From Trichobilharzia szidati (Eukaryota; Platyhelminthes; Trematoda; Strigeidida; Schistosomatidae), in NCBI GenBank assembly GCA_944472155.2, contig OX235277.1, positions 9,310,804-9,374,803 on the forward strand: a stretch of DNA of 64,000 bases, in the 5' to 3' direction. A program made the position numbers and the translations under genes. A model generated the notes under the pieces. That model saw nothing but the letters and a program-made list of their open reading frames with translations, was not told the DNA's origin and made no database searches. Each line of letters begins with the position of its first letter. Position 1 is the first letter of the stretch. Shown piece by piece: positions 24,905 to 35,650 of this stretch.

Positions 24905-26125
24905 CCTCTAAACATGGCTAATTGACTAAAACATTTAGTCAGATCGTGTCCCGGTTGCCTTAGCCTGGTGAACTGAGTAGTGTCATCAACCTTCGATGTC
25001 TCATTCAGTCAAGTTCTAGTTATAATATGCACCCCTTCACTGACTTCTCTTATAAGGTCTACGAGTGAGATAGTTGAATATATTGACCACTTGTTTGGAA
25101 GTTGTTTCAGATCTACTGGTCTGGTTGTTGGAGGAATCTCAATGTGAATCCAGTAGGTTCGTAGGAATATACCATCTTCCTCATTTGTATGACAGTAGAG
25201 CTTATGGATACTGCACAGCACTAAAACTTTCCGCCTTTTAGTGTTGTAGAGCTTGGGCGCATAAGGTATGATAAATGAGGGTACCAGCGAATTTCGGCCA
25301 CAGTTGTTGTATTTCACTTATTCGCCCTATGTGCGTAATAAAAATGTCAGAAATAATGCATTAGGTTAGATGAGGAATTCAGTCGATAAGACTTTAGAGT
25401 TTCATCAGTCTGGGGTTCGGTTCCCGACCGACGTATTCCAAAACCTCATTTAGCTGATTATAAGCCCGGTAAAGAGAGAAGGTAGGGTGTGAAACTAGCA
25501 ACAGCCCGCCAAAAATAAAACCACTGCTACTGAAACTTCAAAGATTAAGCTTGAAGCCCCCTATGTTCTAGTAAGAAAGCATAGGATCTTAAATAAAATA
25601 AAACTAAAATCGAGATACATAGTGGCTCAGCATGCGTAGCGCATGTGCTAATCATTTCTTCTGATGGAACTCTAAAGTCGTATCGACTGAATTCCCCACC
25701 TTACCTAACACTTTATTCCTAACATTGTCATCAAGCACATAAGGTGGTGAACAAATGAAATACGACAACTGTGGCTGAAATTCGTTGGTCTCTTCATTTA
25801 TCATACCTTATGCGCCCGGACTCTACAACACTAAAAGGCGAAAAGTTTTAGTACCCATGAGCTCCACTGTGACACAAATGAGGAAGACGGTATATTCCTA
25901 CAAACCAACTGGATTCACATTGAGATTCCTCCAACAACCAGACCAGTAGACCTGAAACAACTTCCAAACAAGTGGTCAATATATTCAGCTATCTCGCTCG
26001 TACATTTTTAGAATAGGAGTAGGTGAAGGGTTGCATATTAGAACCAGAACTTGAATGAACGACACATTGAAGGTTTATGATACTACTTAGTTGGCCAGGC
26101 TAAGGTAGCTGGGACACGATCTAAT
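24905..26125. repeat. long imperfect inverted repeat
   Basis: Left arm about 24905-25411, right arm about 25656-26125, spacer about 245 bp. Many blocks match in reverse complement, e.g. GTCTACTGG..GGTTGTTGGAGGAATCTCA, TTTTAGTGTTGTAGAG and GAATTCAGTCGAT. Arms are clearly diverged, with small indels. The spacer holds GGTTCGGTTCCC, a box-B-like string. No coding capacity was recognised. It could be a fold-back transposon or a dimeric SINE. Confidence 0.65.
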
Positions 26126-26137
26126 CGATTGACTCCG

Positions 26138-26143
<6 letters not shown>

Positions 26144-26171
<28 letters not shown>

Positions 26172-26172
26172 T
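26144..26172. repeat. (TA)n microsatellite
   Basis: Almost pure TA run with one interruption. Similar runs occur near 26557-26590, 38013-38037, 53491-53528 and 62447-62467. Confidence 0.9.
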
Positions 26173-26553
26173 AAGATTATTTCTTTGAACAGGTGACTTT
26201 TCCCATAATTCAACTTGATAATTTATCAAAATAAACTGTCGGGTTGATCGACTGAAACTATGCTATTGGTTCAGTCAATGAAAAAGTTCTTGGTTGCATT
26301 TCCGTCAACCATGAACTTCACCAAGTGAAGCAGCTACATTTTTTTCGGTCAAACAGAGTTTAGCTAATTCATACTCTGAAAATTGTTATTTTATTTATTT
26401 GTCCAACGACAGCCTTAGTGTAGCGTAAAGTGAACGTAATAGTTAGTTACCTTTTTACAGGGGGTATTTATTACATTGTATTATTTCCTATAGCTGAGAA
26501 AACAAGTAAGCAACAATATGATCGCCAGTCACATCTTGTGGTGTATCGGACCA

Positions 26554-26587
<34 letters not shown>

Positions 26588-26824
26588 TATATACTCTTAC
26601 GAGTCATGAATCACCGAACTGTTGAAGGGCAGTTTGTCAGCGTGTATTTTATTGTGTATTAGTTAGTTCAATGAAAACTCATTTATCCAGGAAGACTTTT
26701 CATGTAATTATTTTATAAGCAAGTTGAAAATCACCATTGAGTCATGTAAAAGAAAAGGCGTTCTTCAGTAAAGAGTTACTCTTCTTTTCGGCAATATAAT
26801 TCTCAAGCTGTGCAATTGTCTGTC

Positions 26825-27400
26825 TGTCTGTCTGTTTTCGGCATAGAACTTTGCACCAGTGTGCGGCATTTCAAGTCGCCACACTCCATGTAGCACACAA
26901 ACCAAGAGAAGAAAGTAGAAGAAATGCATACTAGAGACAGTAAGTTGAGATGTGAGACAAAGGAGTAGTAATAAAGAAGAACAATATAGTTTCATTGGAA
27001 ATCATAAGTCACAAGGAGTGGGTGCATCTGCGCAACTGAGAACGATTTTGAGCCATATCACCCATTGGTTCCAGCCATTGGTGTTTACCATCCCGAGGAC
27101 CCCAACCAGTCAGGAAGTCTATACCTTCTTACGTGGCTTAAACTAACTGTTGTGGATTTCGTTGACTCATGCTGCCATGTTTTGGTTTGACCACCGCTAG
27201 CTCTTTTCCACCCTGACCCTTTGTCAGCTAACATTGCCCGTTGAGGAAGGCGATGACCAAGCATACGTAACACATGTCCTAACCATCTCAGTCGATGTAA
27301 TTTCACAACGTCGTCGATTGATTTCCCCTCCTTACCTAGCACTCGACCAAGGCCTAACCTCAATATTGCTCACCTTATTATACAACTTCACACGGGAAAG
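26825..27400 (-). mobile_element. RTE-A 3' end
   Basis: Minus-strand copy of the end of the RTE-A polymerase (LGKEGKSIDD, HRLRWLGHVLRM, ADKGSGWKRASGGQTKTW) plus 3' UTR, ending at left in the GACAGACAGACAG-type tail. Equivalent to 58690-59230 on the plus strand. Confidence 0.8.
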
Positions 27401-27829
27401 CTGTGCAATTGCATATATTTATCGTGAATTTTCGTAGCATCGAAAGGAATATTTCCGAAACTGTGTCATTAGAATTGTAAACTAGATAACAGATTGCGTA
27501 ATATAGAAAGCGTTAATCGGGTAGAAACTAAATGAAGTAAATTAAGTTATGTGATATAGTTTGACGGAATTGAGTAGAATTCGACTAAAATTCAATGAGA
27601 GTCATGTTGACAAGAATGGTAATAAGGAATAGAAATTTAATAGAGTCGGAATTAAGGAAGAAAATAATTCAAGTAAGAAACAAAAACCACTACAATTACG
27701 TATTTGGTGTTACGATAGATCAGGTTCATTGTAGATTTAATGACTGAAGAAACTTCTTGTATGTGCAGAGTTCGGGATTTAACATGTGCATTGTCACCAC
27801 TGCATCTGCGTTTTGAAGACTGACTGACT

Positions 27830-28108
27830 GACTGGTTTCAACATAGAACTTTGCACCGTTGTGCAGCAGTTCGAGTCGCCACACTTCACTCAACACAAAG
27901 CCACAGAAGAAAGTAAAATAAAACGCAAAATAGAGACAGTAAACAGAGATATGTGGCAAAAAGAATAGTAATATCGAAGAACAAGAAGTGGATGCATCTG
28001 CATCAGCCATTGAGAACAATTTTGAGCCATATCACCAATTGTCTCCAGCTTTCATTGGTTTTTACCGTCCCGAGGAATCCAACCAGGAAGTCTACATCTT
28101 CCTACGCG
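27830..28108 (-). mobile_element. RTE-A 3' UTR fragment
   Basis: Minus-strand copy of the RTE-A 3' UTR and last codons. It starts (3' end) at the CAGTCAGTCAGTC tail and stops at the right inside the coding end. A second 5'-truncated copy beside the one at 26.8 kb. Confidence 0.75.
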
Positions 28109-28169
28109 TTGTGAAGAAGTTTGATTCGTACTCTTTTAGCGAAATTCCCAGGTATTCTATAGACAACTT

Positions 28170-28870
28170 TGAAGTTCCTTTGTGGGTCCAGGATAGATCT
28201 GTGGTGGAGGGGGGCATCATTTTACTCCTTTATAAAACCATGAGGGTGTGTTCGATGATACGTGTTTGGTTAGCACACTTTGAGTACAGTGGACATACCT
28301 TGCTTCACATGAGCAAGTGAATTGGTAGACGAGGCCGACCAACAGTGGTAGCTTATCCTTCACGTTCATGCGAATCATTGGTTTCGTAGAGAGGGTTAGT
28401 CGGAGTTCAGCCGTAGAAAAGGTTTTCTTCAGTGAGCGGGACAGGCGGTTTCTCAGTATTTCTGCCGATGAGTCTCCATTGAATTGTAGATTTAAGTAGA
28501 GACGCTTTTTGGGAGTAGAAAGTGTGGACAGCTTTAATGGTTTAGGTCTCATGGATTTTGTAATGAAACGTTCTGGGTAGCCATTTTCTAGGAGGGTTTT
28601 TTTCAGATGTTCAGATTCTCTTCCATAGTGTCAGGGCTGCAAATGCTGCGGGTTCTGTGTCTCAGTGAACGGATCAGGTTTCGTTTTGTCTATAAAGGTA
28701 TCCAACTAAGAAAGTGAGTTGTGGATCTTTTTAGTGTTCCACCTTGTTGACATCTATCGGATTACTTCTCTAATGTGAACTGAATCGCAGGATGGCAACT
28801 GTTGAAAAAGTCCAGAACGTCCTGCAAATTCTCCTCATTATCTTTTGTAAAACCGAAAGCTATTCATTAT
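28170..28870 (-). pseudogene. PLE-A RT-thumb to GIY-YIG relic
   Basis: Minus strand, reading down from about 28800: FFNSCHPAIQFTLE, KRNLIRSLRHRTRSIC, then a frame to 28217 with KKRLYLNLQFNGDSSAEILRNRLSR and the degraded Cys-rich start of GIY-YIG (YQFTCSC). It matches the PLE-A connector at 6830-7200. Stops and a frameshift are present; YIG itself reads YVH. Confidence 0.75.
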
Positions 28871-28894
28871 TTTATATACGAAGAGAGTCACTGG

Positions 28895-29130
28895 GATGTT
28901 TGACCTGCCTGAAGGTTATCAAAACCAATACAAATGACCAAAAGACGAAAAAGTCTCCGCAAATAACTAATCACATTCAAAGTCACCAGGAGAGGTGGTT
29001 TGTTATAAAAGTCTCTTTTCGTATTAAAGTCTGCACTGAAGATGTCCAGAAAGACAATAATAAGAGCTTCACAAATAAATCATCAAGCTTAAAGAACTCA
29101 ACTAGACCAATAAGAATGATGTTGTTGTTG
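28895..29130 (+). repeat. diverged monomer of the hammerhead fold-back family
   Basis: Aligns with the right arm of the palindrome at 37140-37353: AACTAATCACATTCAAAGTCACC, then CTGAAGATGTCCAG. CTGAAGA is retained but stem II and GAAA are decayed (AATAATAAG). It lies next to a minus-strand PLE-A piece. Confidence 0.6.
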
Positions 29131-29404
29131 ATTGTCTTCTTGATCTCTGTGAAGGCAGTGCTGTCGGTTGTGGAGTGATGGGCATAAGATCGATGGCAAT
29201 CATCAGCTATTTTTTAAAATACAACTGAATGGCTCATATTCATCTGTGTATTTAAGTATCCTGTAATAATTTAATTTTCGCCTCGTGTGATGAATCCGTA
29301 AAAAGGGTTTATTGATAAAATTCTTGTAGCTGTACTCTTCATTATTATTTTCCTTGGTTTTCTTGAGTGTCATTTTTGGTGACTTTGGACTATATGACCT
29401 GACT

Positions 29405-30125
29405 GAATGACTGACTTGTGTCAACGTAGAACTTTGCATAGATGTGCAACAGTTCGAGTTGCCACACTCCACATGTAGCACACAAAGCAAGAGAAGAGAG
29501 TAAAGACAGATTCACCAAAAGAGAGGCAGATAATAAACAGAAGTGTGAGTGAGGAGAAAGGAATAGTAATATAGAAGAACAATAAAGTACTTTGATTGAA
29601 TATCGTAAATCACAGAGTGAATGCATCTGCGCCAGCCATATCAACAAATGCCTCCACCCACAGGTTCCTACTATCCTGAGGACCCCAACCAGTCAGGAAG
29701 TCTACACCTCCCTCCGTACATGGCTTAAACTAACTATTGTGGATTTTGTTGATTGATGTCATATTTTAGTTTGACCACCACCAGCTCTTTTCCAACCTGA
29801 TCAATCCTATGTTCCCTAACATTTACCGCCGAGGAAGGCGATGGATAGGAATGCGTAACACACATCCTAAACATTTCAGTCCGTGTAGCTTCACAACCTC
29901 GTCAACTAATTTCCCCTTCTTATCTAACACTCGACACCTAACCTCAACATTACTCACCCTAATACACCATCACTCAATACTGGAGACTGAAGGCGGATAC
30001 AAATGATCAAAGACAGCTAGCCAGGCCCTCCCACTTTCAGTGGCCATGTCTCATAGTCAAAGAGGTTGACAGCCCGGTTATCACGTCTGTGCCAGAGATG
30101 GTGTAAGTTGGCAAATACCAAACGA
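29405..30125 (-). mobile_element. RTE-A 3' end, decayed
   Basis: Minus-strand 3' UTR (29405-29640) followed rightward by the coding end and by sequence matching the LRAEDMKR region. Reads are fragmentary. Same family as 56266-59230. Confidence 0.7.
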
Positions 30126-30362
30126 ACCTTTGGTATCCGTGTTGAGATTTCGTCAGTGATCAACCCCTTTGGGGTTTGTGTAACTACCCAAACACGTGAA
30201 GGAGTCAGAAGTCTCTACCATTTCACTCCCTGGTAGGAGTCGATGTAGTCCAGTCCAGTCCTGTAGCATCATCACTGCTACATTTGACCAAGACTCTTTT
30301 ACCACCCAATAATAATTCTTCCTATAGAATTAAGTAATTAGCTTTCTTAGAACAAGACATAT

Positions 30363-30409
30363 AAGCGAACAATATTGTTTTCAATTAGATCTTCAGGCTT
30401 TACTCTAAT
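30363..30409 (-). ncRNA. decayed hammerhead at PLE-A 3' end
   Basis: Reverse complement has AAGC/GCTT (stem I), CTGAAGATCTAATTGAAAAC and an excellent stem III hairpin AACAATATTGTT before C17. Compared with 47456-47502, two bases are lost around the core, leaving no stem II. It lies downstream of the GIY-YIG frame at 30779-31069, as expected for a PLE terminal ribozyme. Confidence 0.6.
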
Positions 30410-30778
30410 TTACATAGATTGATATATAAAATTTTTTAACCAATGACGGTGATTTTGTGGTAAATGTTTTGAACGTAGTTAATAACGATGATTATAATGA
30501 TAGCAAATTATTGATAATAAGGTTTATGCAGGTGGCGACAAGAATAACAAAGGTAGTAATATATGTATATGTAGACAACTCAATAAATAAATTTGGTCAA
30601 ATCTTAAAAGTTACGTAATACTAAAGGTGAAGGGGACAGATAACCAGACTTTAAATAAATAACATAAAAATACGAAGGAGATGGAAAATAAGAAAGGGTG
30701 GGAAGGTTTTGAATAGAATTCACCTAGGCCAGGCAAGGGAGAGACAAAGGTAGAACAAACTTCTTTTGTATGCAAAGA

Positions 30779-31069
30779 CTAGGATTGTTCTCTCGAATTA
30801 ATTCCCATAGCTTCGGCTATGTGTAAAAGACGGTTTCGAATTCCGTTCGAAAGGCTCGATGGAATGCGATAGATAATTTTGAAGGCACTATTTTTCTCCA
30901 CTTGGTGACCGCTATCAATCAAATGTGCCAAAATAGAACTTCTTATAGATTTTATTTGACCTTTTCCAAACCATGAAGGAAGATGCTCATTAATGCGTCT
31001 GTTAAGCTGTCTAGTTGTTCGCCCTATATAGATTTCCCCACAGGAGCAACTAAATTTATAGATACACAT
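30779..31069 (-). pseudogene. PLE-A GIY-YIG endonuclease fragment
   Basis: Clean 96-codon frame: CIYKFSCSCGEIYIGRTTRQ, then NEHLPSWFGKGQIKSI, SSILAHLIDSGH and the terminal LLHIAEAMGI. All main GIY-YIG signature residues are present. Upstream RT is lost, so it is a 5'-truncated copy. The stretch 30410-30778 is its 3' UTR, leading to the hammerhead at 30363-30409. Confidence 0.85.
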
Positions 31070-31307
31070 CGAAGTGGTACAGCTAGGTAGCTTTCATAAT
31101 TGGTCGGCTGGAAAATGACAAACAAAGGGTGGCGGCAGTATAAGTCCGTTTTATCGCTCTCGATAATCTCAGATGTAAGACTTCACTAGCCAGATTTGAA
31201 AGATTTGAAATTAGCTTTCTATTCATAATATATTTACACAACATATTGATCTATAGTAGAGACTAAGAAAAAGTACTTATGTGAAAAATTTTTCCCCTAC
31301 CTTACAG

Positions 31308-31365
31308 AGTAACATAAATCAAGATTCGTTGGATAATTACAACCCGTTTGACGATCCTGCTCCAA
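31308..31365 (+). CDS. SCAMP: SCAMP exon with NPF motif
   Basis: Short exon predicted from content and splice signals. A pyrimidine-rich acceptor, TTTTTCCCCTACCTTACAG, precedes 31308; a donor GTGAGT follows 31365. The 58 nt encode SNINQDSLDNYNPFDDPAP plus one base of the next codon. NPF followed by acidic/proline residues is typical of the cytosolic N-terminus of secretory carrier-associated membrane proteins, where NPF binds EH-domain endocytic proteins. The leftover base joins in phase with the exon at 37744. There is no ATG here, so a start exon should lie upstream. The 6.4-kb intron that follows is full of mobile elements. Confidence 0.6.
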
Positions 31366-31692
31366 GTGAGTGCAATTCACTAATACTGATTGTAAATTTT
31401 ATTTTTCCATTTCATTATTGTACTAACATTCACCGATACTATTTTATGCCTACATTTTTTAATACTTATGTATTATTATTATCCTTAATTATCTCTTGAA
31501 AGTCGTCTGTTTTTGAATTGCTTTACTTTTCTAGTGGAACATAAGACTTCAAGTGCATTGAGCATTAACGTTTCCGTAGCAGTGGCGTTATTATTGATAT
31601 AAGAGTAGAACTTGGCCACTGTGACAGAGTATAATTCCATTATATAGAGAACTTAATTTTGATAAAGTCTCACAGCGTGTCATACGGTAATA

Positions 31693-31747
31693 TTTACTGA
31701 TGACCGCGTTTTGAGCACAATTTTATTGCTCTTCGTAATCATATCAA
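31693..31747 (-). ncRNA. hammerhead-like terminus of PLE-B
   Basis: Reverse complement: stem I TTGAT/ATCAG, core box ATGATTA in place of CTGATGA, stem II GAGCA/TGCTC, AAAA for GAAA, then ACGCGGTC before the cut. Equivalent positions occur near 43007-43056, 44878-44925 and 61799-61844. Variant core discussed in the findings. Confidence 0.45.
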
Positions 31748-32317
31748 GACACCACTCACACAACTTTATGACTTCGTTTATATAATTCCATTTATCATCT
31801 CTTGATTTGATTGGTAGTAGTATTTTCCATTTCTCTGGTTTGAGTGATATGTCATTCGTATTGCACGTGTTGGATGTGTTGATTCGATGAACAAAGATTC
31901 AATAATCAACTTTTTAGAATTTTAACTCTGTCTCCCCACCCTTTTGTGTGGTTGTGTGTTAATGCATGCAGTGCAATTGCTGAGTTTTTTCCCTAAATTA
32001 CTTATTTTCGTGGGATCAATCATTCTAACCTTAGCTAAATTCTTATATTCTGAGAATCTGACTATCCCCACCCGAGCTCCTAGTTTGACCTATGTAGTTG
32101 ACCTCACTCACAGTCATTCCAAGGTATTTCGCATGTTATATTATTTTGTCTAATTGGGTCAACCTACAGAACTTGTCCTTGAGTGAGTTTGTAGGTGTGA
32201 ACGTCCCACCTTAATTCCTGCTTTATTACGAATCCTATGTAGGGTCTCAGATGTCCCTTCCTTATATGGTGAAACTGCAGATGTCTTATATTCTCTCTTA
32301 TTTATGTTATTATTATT

Positions 32318-33071
32318 CAAGTGTTGGTTTGTAGGGATTTGATTGGTTACAGGATTTTCATCATGAGCTGACACTAGTTAGAGAACCATTGGAAAACCTG
32401 GGAATACTGGACAGCTGTTTCGTCTTAGTTTGGGACTCTTCATTGGTACGCACCCACCGGGATTCGAACCCACGATCTCCTGGTTACAAGGAGAGCCACT
32501 GGGACCCGATCCAATGGCCAGCCCATGAATTTTAACTTCTGCCAATTCACGACATAGCGCGATCCCTAGCCAATGTCTTCGGCGAGTATTTGTCCTCACA
32601 CCCGACCTGCTGCACCCAGTACTCCCAGGTTTTCCAATGGTTCTCTAACTAATGTCAGCTCATGATGAAATTCCTGTAACCAATCAAATCCCTACAAACC
32701 AACACTTGAATATCAATGAGATGCTCACTAGCGACTTGCCCTATTCAGGTAGATAGTTACCTGGGGTTCTAGTGAGAAGTCGTGACCAGTAGGGTTCAGC
32801 AGGTCGGGTGTGAGGACGCATACTCACCGAAGACATTGGCTAGGGGTCGCGCTATGTCGTGAATTGGCAAAGTTAGAATTCATGGACCATTGGATCGGGT
32901 CCCAGTGGCTTAACGGTATACGAACTCGCCTTGTAACCAGAAGGTCCTGGGTTCGAATCCCGGTGGGTGCGTACTGCTTAAGAGTCCCAAACTAGGCTGA
33001 TGAAACAGCTGTCCAGTACTCCCTGTTGGTTTTCCAATGGTTCTCTAACTAGTGTCAGCTCATGATGAAAA
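32318..33071. mobile_element. SINE2 inverted dimer plus tandem unit, with 16-bp TSD
   Basis: Minus-oriented SINE2 (32318-32622), then a plus-oriented 3' piece (32623-32712), then a full plus unit with a tRNA-like head: box A AGTGGCTTAACGG at 32904 and box B GGGTTCGAATCCCG at 32950. Both outer limits carry the same 3' region (TGTCAGCTCATGATGAAA). The direct repeat TTATGTTATTATTATT flanks the whole block at 32302-32317 and 33072-33087, so it moved as one 754-bp unit into PLE-B. SINE2 would be transcribed by RNA polymerase III and mobilised in trans. Confidence 0.85.
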
Positions 33072-33514
33072 TTATGTTATTATTATTAGTTTCGCTACTA
33101 TTTTCCCAATTCTTTTGACCTTTTTTGATATTCCCGATGAATTTTAAAGGATAGTTATGGAACACTGACGCTTCTTTTTCTATCTGTTTCAATTCATCAT
33201 TTAGGTTTTTTCTTGTACTACTTAATGTTGCTATTGCTCTGTTTGTTAGATCACTTATAACTAAGCCTGCCTTAACAGATAAGGGATGAGATGAATTCAA
33301 GTCTAAATATCTATTAGCAGAATGCGTTGGTTTTCTGTAAACACTAGTGTGTAGTTTGCCTTCTTCTATTCGTTTTATTTTACAATCTAATATCCTAGCT
33401 AATTCACCTTGTTTATTTTCTGGTTGAAATGTGAATTTTATTCCCATTTACTATTAAGTTCTTTTGTGTGTGAAGAAACTAGAGGTATGTTCTGTTTTTA
33501 ACGGGATAGTGGGG

Positions 33515-33625
33515 TTGCTAACCTCACGCATAACCTTCTTCCCTCTTTATCGGCCTTTCTACCGGTCTAGTGAGGTCTAGGTTCGCGTTTGTCGCCTGCG
33601 ATTGAACTCCAGGACCATATAAGGC
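33515..33625 (-). mobile_element. SINE1 relic
   Basis: GGGGTTGCTAACCTCACGCA and the reversed box-B-like GATTGAACTCC match the SINE1 copy at 60000-60175. Heavily diverged. Confidence 0.45.
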
Positions 33626-34639
33626 GTGATTAGTTATCTGTTAAGTTATTGTTGTATGTGACAGTGTACATACACTGCTCGTAGTATTTTATTTTACTGA
33701 ATCACCTTTCCAAAATTTGTAATCATGTTGACGGTTTATGTTAGTTACTTATTTGACATAATCAGTAATATGCTTAGTCTTCAGTGCCTTTGAGAATTTG
33801 ATGGATTGTGTACTCAGGAATAGTGTCAGAGTTACTCTACGTTTTCTGCGTATGCACATTAGCTGTTTGGGTGACATGTGTACAGTCTAATGTACGAGCT
33901 AAATATCAGGGGAGTATGTCAAAAGGAGGATGCTTTGATGTAGGGAGATAAAAATCTGAAAGTAAATGTGGATTGCAGAATTCTAATGGTTAGAAAATCG
34001 TATGTTTCAAGAATATGAGGCTTTCACACTAACTTTTACAATTCAAGGGGATTGAAGAACTTATATTATTAGATTTCCGCTTCTAAGAAAGAAGGTTGAA
34101 CTTACACGGTACACATATATTATCTATAAAACTGGATCATAGAAATTATTAAAAAGACGATTGCAGCGAAGAAAATTCTCTTTTCGGAGAAGTCATCTAC
34201 TAGGCTGTACAGTCATGTATTTATGATAAATGGGTGGGAAAGGTCCAGAATAATTTCCGGTCAAGGGTCAGATTAATAGAATTACAATTAGGAATTAAAA
34301 TGCCATAATAAACAGGGGGATGGGGCGGATAAAGCTCAAACAAAGTAGCATCATAATTACTGAGAAGATTGACACTGATTGTGCACTTAGGGGTTAGAAA
34401 TATAGAAATAACAAGAATAAGATGTTTGGATAAAAAATCTAGTGGGATCACAGCTAATGTGACGAATAATTGTTTATGCAGCCAGGGTTAAATATGTAGA
34501 AACAATAAAATGACAAAATAGACAGGAATTCCGGATATGAAAATATGGTGGTGTAAATAGTTGAGGAATTCAGAAAAACTTAAAAATAACATGAATAAAC
34601 AGGAAATTTGGATAAGAAAGGTAATGGGATAGTCACTAT
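33626..34639. other. no recognisable gene
   Basis: AT-rich stretch; short ORFs only (for example 34221-34451, minus) without known motifs. It lies inside the inferred SCAMP intron. Confidence 0.45.
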
Positions 34640-35110
34640 TAAAAGAATTACCTGTTTATGATGGCTATGGCAGGGAAAAAGGTTGGACGTGGGTTTAAGC
34701 TTTTGGATAGCTAGTGCCTCGACTGTGCCCAGATGTCTTAATTTTACTCCCTGTTTGATAGGTTTAATCGAATCTTGTATATTATTTTGAAGGATTTTTC
34801 GAATGGCGCTGAATGTCCTGTGCGTCGGTGGCACAGTGGTTAGGACTCTCGCCGACCATGCACATGGTCCGGGGTTCGATCCCCTGCCGACGCACACCCG
34901 ATATCTATGGTCGGCCTGAATTTGGGCTACCGATATCCATGCTGAAAGTTCCACACTTGTACTGAAAATACGGTGTGGAATCAAGCTGTAAATCAAAAAA
35001 AAAAAATCAAAATCTGAATTGACCAGATGTTCTGTCACTGAACTATATACGCGTTTTCGTTCTCCTTTTACTAGCCAGACTGGATAGTGTTCAGTAAATG
35101 CTAATCACTA
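34640..35110 (-). pseudogene. PLE GIY-YIG relic split by SINE1
   Basis: Minus strand, from 35110: YPVWLVKGERKRVYSSVTEHLVNSDF. This is followed, after the SINE1 insertion, by RKILQNNIQDSIKPIKQGVKLRHLGTVEALAIQKLKP. The two halves are adjacent parts of a PLE GIY-YIG C-terminus (compare EHIPVWL and AEALEI in PLE-A). Confidence 0.65.
34825..34995 (+). mobile_element. SINE1, well-preserved tRNA-derived SINE
   Basis: A tRNA-like head (34828-34901) has a perfect 7-bp acceptor pairing GCGTCGG/CCGACGC plus discriminator A, box A TGGCACAGTGG, an internal hairpin GACCAT/ATGGTC and box B GGTTCGATCCC. The body includes GGTCGGCCTGAATTTGGGCT, and the copy ends in an A-rich tail near 34990. The head is a polymerase III promoter. 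It interrupts a PLE frame. Confidence 0.85.
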
Positions 35111-35159
35111 GCAACAGAAGAAATCTGAAAAAAATTGCTAAGAACAGAATAAAATAGAG

Positions 35160-35636
35160 GTGTGTTGTTGAAGCCCTATAAAAAATGTCTGGTACAGCCT
35201 AAGGCTGCTGGGTAGACTTCCGTCTTCCTCTTGAAATGCTTTCAATATGGCCGGGTGTTCATCCCCTCCCTCTCTGTTGGATAATTCCTATTCATAGCCT
35301 TCATGTAGCATGAAGGGTGTTCCTCACTGAAGTGAAAAGATAATTGCAAGTGTCTCGCGCTTACAAGCAGACTAATGGATATTCAAGTCTACCCAAGAAA
35401 GCTGAAAAACCTTGATTCCGAGCCTATGGAGTACATGAGCTCCAGAATTTGAAAACACTTAGTGGTGTTTTGGTTCCCGGGAACCATGGGAATCAAACTC
35501 CAAGTCAAAAGCTCACGGGATAGCCTCTTAAGACGTCTACCTACTTCGGTCTGGGCATCCGGTCAATATCCTAGTCTTCAGACAAACTATATGATTCCTT
35601 GGCGCCCATAATTTACCAAGTTTCGGTTTCAATAAT
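35160..35636. repeat. possible further tRNA-like repeat, weak
   Basis: Reverse complement of 35475-35530 contains GGAGTTTGATTCCCATGG (box-B-like) and an upstream TTAAGAGGCTATCCCG (weak box A). No second copy was seen in the window, so the assignment is weak. No gene. Confidence 0.25.
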
Positions 35637-35650
35637 AGTAATAATAATAT

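Larger units (their letters stand above)
31600..33450 (-). pseudogene. PLE-B copy interrupted by a SINE2 composite
   Basis: Minus-strand PLE. From 33447 down to about 33088: the end of RT (KQGELARILDCKI, SVYRKPTHSANRYLDL, HPLSVKAGL). After the SINE2 insertion (32318-33071) the frame resumes with NKREYKTSAVSPYKEGTSETLHRI near 32160-32310, then a degraded GIY-YIG (VGQTS-like) near 32080 and a hammerhead-like terminus at 31693-31745. The two halves are separated only by the insertion and its duplicated target. Confidence 0.75.

Noticed and set aside
26144..26590. Regularly spaced repeats resembling a CRISPR array
   Set aside because: Only (TA)n microsatellites and retroelement tails; eukaryotic context.
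32890..32975. Candidate functional tRNA gene (box A, box B, plausible T arm)
   Set aside because: It is the head of SINE2, repeated many times with long shared 3' bodies; not a single-copy tRNA.
34828..34901. Candidate tRNA gene with perfect acceptor stem
   Set aside because: Followed by a SINE body and A-rich tail, related copies elsewhere, irregular D arm.
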